Below are positions 1 through 5,200 of a stretch of DNA of 14,088 nt, one piece after another; position 1 is the stretch's first letter; every line of letters starts with the position of its first letter. Source of the stretch: an uncultured Flavobacteriales bacterium (GTDB lineage: Bacteria; Bacteroidota; Bacteroidia; Flavobacteriales_D; Sanyastnellaceae); NCBI GenBank assembly GCA_938092195.1, contig CALKHD010000074.1:1-14088 (forward strand), read 5' to 3'. Both the position numbers and the translations under genes were made by a program. Below the pieces are notes generated by a model. The model worked only from the letters and a program-made list of their open reading frames with translations, did no database searches and had not been told where the DNA came from.

Positions 1-63
1 AAGCACTCGGCATGCTGACCGTGCCGTTTGTCTTGCTGTCAAATCCAAAATCGGCCCCAGTTA

Positions 64-80
64 TTGTTGTTGTTGTTTTT
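64..80. repeat. Short TTG trinucleotide run with T-tract
   Basis: Four perfect TTG units (64-75) are followed directly by a run of five T (76-80). It is too short to count as a meaningful microsatellite, but such runs can slip during replication. It lies in the left-edge region, upstream or downstream of an unknown neighbour. Confidence 0.5.
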
Positions 81-127
81 CCACTTCGGTGGCAGGATGT
101 CAGAGAACAAAACACGCTAACGTGCAA

Positions 128-153
128 ACCGCCTTGGCCCAAGCCAAAGCGGT
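128..153 (-). terminator. Hairpin terminator candidate for the minus-strand gene ending at 185
   Basis: The arms ACCGC-x-TTGGC (128-138) and GCCAA-x-GCGGT (143-153) enclose a CCAA loop. On the plus strand the middle position is a C/A mismatch, but in minus-strand RNA it becomes a G-U pair, giving a continuous 11-bp stem. The downstream side on the minus strand has only three U residues, so this is a weak intrinsic terminator or a 3'-end stabilising hairpin. It sits about 30 bases after the stop codon of the T9SS cargo gene, as expected for its transcript end. Confidence 0.5.
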
Positions 154-184
154 CTACAAACATACAGTAAGAAGAGGCCTGTGG

Positions 185-1477
185 TTAGCGGACCAACAGC
201 TGTTGGCGAATCATACCTTGAGCGGTCTGGATGCAAACCGTGTAGGTGCCTGTGCGCAGACCTAAGCGGTTGCCGTTGGCGGCCAACGCTCCTTGCCAAA
301 CCACGCGTCCCATGGCGTCGACCACAGTGGCAGTCGTGCCGGCGTCCACTCCAGCCACGCGCAAAAAATCGTTCTGGCCAACAGGGTTCGGGAACATGGT
401 GATGTTGGAGGCCTGCGCCTCTGTGACACTGGTCGCCGGTGCTTCACCGAAGTACACATCGTCGAAGTAGTAGGTGGTTCCGCCCTCGACACCTTCGTCG
501 CCAAAGCCAAAGAAGATGGCGAGCAAGTTGTGGGGGAAGCCCACCTCAATTTCTGGGGTATTGGGCAACTCGTTGCCAAAGTTCCAAGTCAAGGTCTCCC
601 ACCCTTCTTGGGAAGAATACTGAATGGTCTCCACTGCGATCGGGTTGCCGGACATCTCCGCCTTGAGAAGGATGGGCGTCCCCGCCTCGGGTGTCCAAAC
701 ACGAATGCTGATTTCTAACTCTTCTTCGGTGAAAGGAATGGGGTTGGCCAGACCTGCCACCGTTCCAACGATGGTCCCTGCCCATGGCACTGCAGTGGAC
801 ATTTTGACCACCTCCACAACGTTGTTTCCTGGGTTGGCGGGGTCTTCCACCACCTGCGAAGCCGCACCCCAGAAATCGTACGTCGTTTGGTCCACTCCTG
901 GATCTTCGAAGGTGGCTGGCAAATCCAATGTGGCCAATCCGCCACTGGCGTCGACCTGCTCGATGTCGTCGAAGTAAAACGTGGACTGGTCTGTGCCGTC
1001 CCCTACATTCTCGAAGTCAAACATGAACACAAGCTTGTTGTAGATCATGGCAGGCTGCCCCACAAAGTTCCAATGCATGGTCTCCCATCCCCCTTGGGTG
1101 GTGTTCCATTGGTCCACTTCTGTTTCCGCGTCGCCTTCCAACTTGAGCTTGATGCGGACACCTTGACGTGGTGACCAAACCTTCATTTGGATGCTGGTGG
1201 CTTCCGAAAAGTCCAGGTACTCGGTCAGTTCAATCAAGGAGCCTCCCCATGGCAGACCTCCATCGCGAACAATCCTAGCCACCGTGGCACTTTCGTTCCC
1301 TGCGTCGGGTGCTGGGTTGTTCACGACCTCTGCTGTGCCCCCATCAAAATCTGTGAAGACAGAAGTGACCGTGGCCGTTTCGAAATCAAACGGCAGACCT
1401 ACCTGGGCAGACGACACCGAAAAAAAACACATAAAAAAAGCCCCTGCGAGAAGGGCATCATATCGTTGAAGATGCAT
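185..1477 (-). CDS. Secreted protein with two carbohydrate-binding-like modules and a T9SS type A sorting domain
   Basis: A predicted secreted or surface protein of 430 residues. Residues 1-25 form a signal peptide (hydrophobic core, SSAQ cleavage region). Two homologous modules follow, about 28-173 and 186-344. Each opens with LP-x-x-FE, contains PW-G/A-G, VW-S/T-P and GWET-x-x-WNF, and closes with F/Y-YFDD. This arrangement resembles the beta-sandwich carbohydrate-binding modules attached to flavobacterial polysaccharidases, although no catalytic domain is present. Residues 358-430 start with NITMFPNPV, include DAMGRVVW and RTGTYTV, and end in QQLLVR, which is the pattern of the T9SS type A C-terminal domain removed during export. 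The gene follows the DUF3089 lipoprotein gene by 28 bases on the same strand, so cotranscription is likely. The glycan-binding role is inferred from module type; the export signals are seen directly. Confidence 0.88.
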   Translation of the reverse strand: MHLQRYDALLAGAFFMCFFSVSSAQVGLPFDFETATVTSVFTDFDGGTAEVVNNPAPDAGNESATVARIVRDGGLPWGGSLIELTEYLDFSEATSIQMKVWSPRQGVRIKLKLEGDAETEVDQWNTTQGGWETMHWNFVGQPAMIYNKLVFMFDFENVGDGTDQSTFYFDDIEQVDASGGLATLDLPATFEDPGVDQTTYDFWGAASQVVEDPANPGNNVVEVVKMSTAVPWAGTIVGTVAGLANPIPFTEEELEISIRVWTPEAGTPILLKAEMSGNPIAVETIQYSSQEGWETLTWNFGNELPNTPEIEVGFPHNLLAIFFGFGDEGVEGGTTYYFDDVYFGEAPATSVTEAQASNITMFPNPVGQNDFLRVAGVDAGTTATVVDAMGRVVWQGALAANGNRLGLRTGTYTVCIQTAQGMIRQQLLVR

Positions 1478-1505
1478 GGTACATAGTTACGACCCAATCC
1501 TCAAT

Positions 1506-2549
1506 TCATGGAGCTGCATCCAACCGTCCGTGGACATTGGTGCGGATGTTGTCCCAGAAGAGGTTGAAATCGCCCACGTGCCAATTGTCACGGTGCAGCC
1601 AGCGGCCCACCAAAAACATGTGCGGTTGATCCACCCACAACACCCCTTCCGGCCTCAGTCTCGCTGTGATGCTGCCCGGGTTTTTGTTTTTGAATGACTC
1701 CCTAACCGCTCCCCTGTGCATGTCACGTTCATTGGTTTGGTCCAACGCCGTAGTCCATGAAATGGGGTGAATGGCACTCGGCGGCTCTTCTTTATAGCCC
1801 AGCCACGAAGGGACAAAGCCCGTACCGTAGCTCATCCATGAGCAGTAGCACTGTTGGTCTGTGGCGGACCCGCAGGGTTTGATTGCCTTGAAATCCGACG
1901 GATAGATGTCCATCCCGGGGATGTAAGCGGCGACCAGCCTCTCTTGCAGCGGCTGACCATCAAAGAATTCCTGAAGCAGCCAGCGCGCATGCCAACTGCC
2001 CTGGCTGTGCGCAGCAATCACAAGGGGCCGCCCCTTGTCGTGGTGATCCAAGTAATGTTGGAAAGCCGCCCGAATGTCGCTGTATGCAAGTTGAAGCGCC
2101 GCCAAACTCAAGCTGTCCTTGACGGCAAAAACGCGAATGTGAGCCTGGCGATAGCGCGGTGCAAAGACCCGGCCCGCCCCATTGAAAATCGACGCCTGAT
2201 GACGCAATGGCCATTGGTCCACAGCCTCGTTTAGTGTCGCACTGTCCAATGGAGCATTCCACGCCTCTCCCTTTTCGTAAATCGTCGGGTGCAGATAAAA
2301 CACATCGGCTGTTCCTGGACCCTCCGACACGCTTCTTCCCCTGGGCAAAAGATCAGCAGGGTCCGCTCGCCATGGAAGGGCCGCCCAAGCCTCCCCTTTG
2401 GAATAATCCGGCACGGCAGGAAGGGGCTCAAGTGACTCGGCATAGCGCTCCACATGCAGCCCTGATTCTACCACTGACTCGAAGCGCTTACACCCCGAAA
2501 CCATCAGCATCAGCAAGGTCAACATGATAATGCCAGTCCTTTCAGTCAT
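1506..2549 (-). CDS. DUF3089 family alpha/beta-hydrolase-like lipoprotein
   Basis: A protein of 347 residues if started at the ATG at 2549. An upstream in-frame ATG at 2603 would place 18 non-hydrophobic residues before the signal sequence and is less likely. The N-terminus (MTERTGIIMLTLL) runs into the lipobox VSGC with Cys20, so it is probably a lipoprotein. The body matches DUF3089 proteins: DVFYLHPT near residue 82, a nucleophile elbow AHSQG with Ser182, a Cys-rich stretch CYCSW near 234-238 and a C-terminal WHVGDFNLFWDNIR segment whose His (about residue 324) is a good candidate for the catalytic base. The family is of uncertain substrate; esterase or hydrolase activity is inferred from the fold and the Ser motif. 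No Shine-Dalgarno is visible, as is usual in this phylum. A TGAATTTG -7-like element lies on the minus strand at 2565-2572. Confidence 0.85.
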   Translation of the reverse strand: MTERTGIIMLTLLMLMVSGCKRFESVVESGLHVERYAESLEPLPAVPDYSKGEAWAALPWRADPADLLPRGRSVSEGPGTADVFYLHPTIYEKGEAWNAPLDSATLNEAVDQWPLRHQASIFNGAGRVFAPRYRQAHIRVFAVKDSLSLAALQLAYSDIRAAFQHYLDHHDKGRPLVIAAHSQGSWHARWLLQEFFDGQPLQERLVAAYIPGMDIYPSDFKAIKPCGSATDQQCYCSWMSYGTGFVPSWLGYKEEPPSAIHPISWTTALDQTNERDMHRGAVRESFKNKNPGSITARLRPEGVLWVDQPHMFLVGRWLHRDNWHVGDFNLFWDNIRTNVHGRLDAAP

Positions 2550-2724
2550 GCCGTAAAAATGGGCCAAATTCAAGTAAAACCCGAGCGACACAGGCCCATT
2601 CATTCCAAAGTAATGGATCTACTTCAATGCGACCTCTCGCATTCATGTGTTCAATCGGCTGGGTCCAATCAGTTTTCACCATTCTCCATTCTTGACAACC
2701 GCAAAAACCTTTCTTCTTTGCCCA

Positions 2725-2753
2725 TTGTGGACCATGCTGCGGATATAAATTGG
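2725..2753 (+). promoter_or_regulatory. Candidate Bacteroidota-type promoter of the dehydrogenase gene
   Basis: A TTG at 2725-2727 is followed 18 bases later by TAAATTGG (2746-2753), one base off the TAnnTTTG -7 element of Bacteroidota. The -7 box ends 18 bases before the ATG at 2772. It lies in the 222-base divergent intergenic region shared with the DUF3089 gene. This is a pattern match only, without experimental support. Confidence 0.35.
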
Positions 2754-2771
2754 TGGGGTTGTATTGAACAC

Positions 2772-3986
2772 ATGAGGATTGGAATTATCAGAGAAGGAAA
2801 GGTGCCACCAGACCAGCGTGTGCCGCTGACACCGGAGCAATGCACCCAAGTGTTGGAGCGGTTTCCTTACGTGGAGCTCGTGGTACAACCCAGTCAAGTT
2901 CGACGGATCACCGATCAGGAATATGCCGACTGTGGGGTAGAACTCAACGAAGACCTCTCGGATTGCGACGTGCTCTTCGGTGTCAAGGAGGTGCCCGTGG
3001 ACCAATTGATTCCGGACAAGACGTACTTCTTTTTCTCGCACACCTACAAGCTCCAGCCTTACAATGCGGGCCTGCTCAAGGCCTGCCTGGACAAGCGCAT
3101 TCGCCTCATTGACTACGAATTGCTCAAGCGCCCAGATGGAAGAAGAATCATTGGCTTTGGTCGCTACGCGGGCATTGTCGGATCCTACAACGCCTTCAGA
3201 ACTTTTGGCCTCCATCACGACACCTACGCGCTGCCACGGGCCATCGATTGTGCCGACCGCAAGGAAATGGAAAGCCACCTTTCCAAGGTGAAGCTGGAAG
3301 CCAACGCGAAAATCGCCTTGACCGGTCATGGGCGCGTAGGCAACGGAGCCCGAGAGATCCTAGAGGCCATGCGCATCCGTGAGGTCCACCCCGTCGATTA
3401 CTTGCGCGAGGACTTTGGCGAACCCGTGTTCACGCATTTGGACTTGGAAGACTACAACCGCAGAAAATCGGATGGTGGGTTTGACTTCAAGGAGTTTTGT
3501 GATGACCCCTTAGATTACGAGAGCACCTTCATGGCCTTTGGAAGATCCACGGACCTGTTCATCGCCGGTCACTTTTGGGCGGAAGGCTCTCCTTTTCTCT
3601 ACACCCGTCAAGACATCCGAGATGAGGGGTGGCGAATCTCCGTAGTGGCCGACATCAGCTGCGACATCGATGGCCCTGTGGCATCGACCTTGGAGCCAAG
3701 CACCATCGCCGACCCGATGTACGGTTACGACCCCATTTCCGAAAAGCGCGTGCCTTTTAAAACAGAAGGCAGCATTGCAGTGATGGCCGTCGACAACTTG
3801 CCATGTGAACTCCCTAGGGACGCGAGCGCAGATTTTGGAACCACACTGTTCGAACACATTGTTCCCTTGGTGGCCGAAGGTGACGCCCAAGGCATCCTCG
3901 ATGGGGCTTCAGAGACCAACCTCAAAGGAGAGCTCAATCCAGCCTTTGCCTATCTGTCGGATTACGCGGGGCTCACTGGGCAATGA
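2772..3986 (+). CDS. NAD(P)-dependent saccharopine/alanine dehydrogenase superfamily protein
   Basis: A protein of 404 residues starting MRIGIIREGKVPPDQR. An in-frame ATG at 2559 would add 71 residues with no family counterpart, so 2772 is chosen. The N-terminal half is an AlaDH/PNT domain with RVPLTP (16-21), VKEVP with Lys72, and FSHTYK with His90. These match in place the catalytic Lys77 and His96 of yeast lysine-forming saccharopine dehydrogenase (LYS1), as does the following DGRRIIGFGRYAG (122-134). The Rossmann glycine motif is GHGRVG (185-190). Family members oxidise or reduce amino-acid adducts with NAD(P); bacterial relatives are usually annotated only as oxidoreductases. No other lysine-pathway gene is nearby, so the substrate is open. 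The 3' end overlaps the convergent TonB-like gene by 14 bases. Confidence 0.88.
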   Translation: MRIGIIREGKVPPDQRVPLTPEQCTQVLERFPYVELVVQPSQVRRITDQEYADCGVELNEDLSDCDVLFGVKEVPVDQLIPDKTYFFFSHTYKLQPYNAGLLKACLDKRIRLIDYELLKRPDGRRIIGFGRYAGIVGSYNAFRTFGLHHDTYALPRAIDCADRKEMESHLSKVKLEANAKIALTGHGRVGNGAREILEAMRIREVHPVDYLREDFGEPVFTHLDLEDYNRRKSDGGFDFKEFCDDPLDYESTFMAFGRSTDLFIAGHFWAEGSPFLYTRQDIRDEGWRISVVADISCDIDGPVASTLEPSTIADPMYGYDPISEKRVPFKTEGSIAVMAVDNLPCELPRDASADFGTTLFEHIVPLVAEGDAQGILDGASETNLKGELNPAFAYLSDYAGLTGQ

Positions 3987-4749
3987 ACCGGTAGGTCAGC
4001 GTTCCCATTTGTCTTCTCGGCGCATCGGCCTGAGACTGGAAGCGGCATTGGGTGGCGCTTTTCACCGATTCAGTTTTCAGGCATTCGCCCAAGGCTGACC
4101 CACCCTGTGGCAGGGCAGACACCACAACAGCCTCGAGAACCTCGCCGCCTGGAGCGACCGCAATCTTCAGAACAACCACCCCTCCACCCCGGCATCGATA
4201 GCCGGGAACATCCAACTTCAGGGCACCACGACCTGCCAAATCAAATTCGGCGGTGACTTGACCTTCATATCGGGCATCCCAATTCTCGTATTGATTGAGA
4301 GACTCTGAATCTTGCGCTGAATTCTGAGATGCAGCAGCAGATTCTGAGGGGCTCCTCCCCTCTGCCAATGCATCGAAGGCGGCTTGCTCAAAAGCCCTCA
4401 ACTCAGCCTCAACATCGCTGGCCATTTGCGCAGCATCCACACGGGAACTTTGGGCTTCTTCGCTCCTCTGGGACTGGGCATTGGCTGAAACGTTTCGGAT
4501 GTTCTGAGACATGCGCTCTTCCATCCGTTCACGCACCGCCTCCTCCATGGTCCGGGTCTCCACCTGCTCAAAGTCGACGAAATCCACAGAAGCAAACGTG
4601 CGGACCTCCGGTTCTGGCAGCCTCCCCCAATGTTCAAGAAGCCCCAAAGCCAAAACATGAACCGCTGCAGCAGCAATCGCTGCCCACCAAAAAGACCGCT
4701 CACGCCTCCCCATGGGCTGGTCCTCAGTGCTTTTGGCTTTTGATGTCAT
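3973..4749 (-). CDS. TonB-like energy transducer family protein
   Basis: A protein of 258 residues from the ATG at 4749. A TTG at 4818 would put the start within a few bases of the divergent gene, so it is rejected; the ATG at 4713 is an alternative. One N-terminal membrane helix (about 20-38, after GRRERS) gives an inside-to-periplasm topology. It is followed by DFVDFEQ, a polar, Glu/Gln/Ala/Ser-rich and probably helical periplasmic spacer (about 60-150), and a C-terminal domain with YRCRGGG, VVVLKIAV, GEV and the ending GTLTYRFIAQ. That ending is typical of a Bacteroidota TonB-like family. The C-terminal domain also holds further cysteines (GECL, TQCRF) that could pair with the one in YRC. 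Partner ExbB/ExbD genes are not in the window. A role in energising outer-membrane transport is inferred from family. The gene converges on the dehydrogenase. Confidence 0.8.
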   Translation of the reverse strand: MTSKAKSTEDQPMGRRERSFWWAAIAAAAVHVLALGLLEHWGRLPEPEVRTFASVDFVDFEQVETRTMEEAVRERMEERMSQNIRNVSANAQSQRSEEAQSSRVDAAQMASDVEAELRAFEQAAFDALAEGRSPSESAAASQNSAQDSESLNQYENWDARYEGQVTAEFDLAGRGALKLDVPGYRCRGGGVVVLKIAVAPGGEVLEAVVVSALPQGGSALGECLKTESVKSATQCRFQSQADAPRRQMGTLTYRFIAQ

Positions 4750-4800
4750 GTTTGCATCCACAAAATAAGCGGGTTCGTCATGCGTTGAAAGCACAATTCG

Positions 4801-4808
4801 TACCTTTA
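4801..4808 (+). promoter_or_regulatory. Candidate -7 element upstream of the Cys-rich gene
   Basis: TACCTTTA matches seven of eight positions in a TAnnTTTG-type -7 box and ends 18 bases before the ATG at 4827. No clean TTTG lies at the expected -33 distance (the nearest TTG, at 4785, is only 13 bases away), so support is partial. Confidence 0.35.
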
Positions 4809-4826
4809 TTGCATACAAACGAAGTC

Positions 4827-5141
4827 ATGAAGCACATTTTCCTCATCGGCGCCCTCTTTTTGTTCGGCGCAACAGCCTCTGCTCAAAGCAGCTCTTGCAC
4901 AGACAGCAAGTCCAAGACCGAATGCACAAAGAGCAAGTCCTCTTGCTGCCAAGGCAAAGCCGACGCAGGAAAGAGTTGCTGCTCAGCCAAGTCATCTTGC
5001 ACTGACACCAAAGGCAAGAAAGGCAAGAAAGGCAAGGCCAAGAATGCTGGCAAGGAGCAAGGTAAAATGGCTGCAGCCATGAACCGCTCTGAAGAGAAGA
5101 CCGAGAAGAAAGCCAAAGTGAGCCCTGCCAAGGGAAGCTGA
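4827..5141 (+). CDS. Small exported Cys- and Lys-rich protein
   Basis: A 104-residue protein. Residues 1-20 (MKHIFLIGALFLFGATASAQ) are a clear signal peptide. The mature part has seven cysteines (24, 33, 40, 41, 51, 52, 58), two of them CC pairs, within a Ser/Lys/Thr-rich stretch. A Lys/Gly/Ala tail with three KGK units (from about residue 62) and a charged C-terminus follow. I recognise no named family. The Cys clustering is compatible with metal binding or several disulfides, but there is no CxC metallothionein pattern and the protein is exported, so metal binding is only a guess. The very basic tail could bind nucleic acid, polyphosphate or anionic glycans. It is divergent from the TonB-like gene, 77 bases apart, and ends before a strong terminator. 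Confidence 0.75.
   Translation: MKHIFLIGALFLFGATASAQSSSCTDSKSKTECTKSKSSCCQGKADAGKSCCSAKSSCTDTKGKKGKKGKAKNAGKEQGKMAAAMNRSEEKTEKKAKVSPAKGS
5010..5036 (+). repeat. Three tandem 9-bp units inside the Cys-rich gene
   Basis: Three perfect copies of AAAGGCAAG encode Lys-Gly-Lys repeats. The unit length is a multiple of three, so slippage would lengthen or shorten the basic tail without breaking the frame. Confidence 0.8.
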
Positions 5142-5160
5142 AGCTGATCGAAATACACGC

Positions 5161-5195
5161 AAGAAAGGCCCGCCAAGTGCGGGCCTTCTTATTTT
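5161..5195 (+). terminator. Strong hairpin terminator after the Cys-rich gene
   Basis: Stem GGCCCGC (5167-5173) and GCGGGCC (5179-5185) with loop CAAGT is flanked by AAGAAA and the T-rich TTCTTATTTT. It begins 20 bases after the stop at 5141. It has the stem, small loop and T-tract of an intrinsic terminator. It lies only 5-15 bases before the likely GTG start (5201) of the lectin gene. Confidence 0.8.
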
Positions 5196-5200
5196 GCGGC

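Larger units (their letters stand above)
1..184. other. Left-edge region without an assignable gene
   Basis: No recognisable protein is encoded here. On the plus strand one frame is open from the window edge to about base 170, and on the minus strand one frame is open from an ATG at 163 leftwards off the edge. Both are short, overlap a hairpin at 128-153 and give no family match I know. The region holds a short TTG-type trinucleotide run (64-75) and the presumed terminator of the minus-strand gene that ends at 185. It is best read as intergenic, with the possibility that a gene lying mostly outside the window reaches into bases 1-100. Confidence 0.4.

Noticed and set aside
1..163. Minus-strand open frame from an ATG at 163 running off the left edge; it includes a DFGFD stretch reminiscent of surface-protein repeats
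   Set aside because: Its first 35 codons cover the hairpin, give no signal peptide or family resemblance, and the edge prevents seeing a stop. The resemblance is too short to support a gene call.
3..170. Plus-strand open frame ending near 170, with a hydrophobic stretch built from the GTT run
   Set aside because: Composition is driven by the trinucleotide run and the frame crosses the hairpin; no family match is visible. It could be the tail of a gene outside the window, but I cannot support it.
293..718. Long plus-strand open frame opposite the first T9SS cargo gene, and similar antisense frames opposite other genes (such as 2676-3329, 6044-6712, 9658-10458 and 12820-13527)
   Set aside because: These are antisense shadows of well-supported genes in GC-rich DNA, with no signal peptides or family resemblance.
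1482..1489. TAACTATG -7-like box on the minus strand before the T9SS cargo gene
   Set aside because: It ends only four bases before the ATG and has no -33 partner. With a 28-base gap to the upstream gene, cotranscription is simpler.
2559..2771. 71-codon N-terminal extension of the dehydrogenase from the ATG at 2559
   Set aside because: Homology starts exactly at MRIGIIREGK (2772), and the extension would place the candidate promoter inside coding sequence.
4827..5141. Calling the Cys-rich protein a metallothionein
   Set aside because: It has a signal peptide and no CxC series; Cys spacing does not follow the known bacterial metallothionein pattern.
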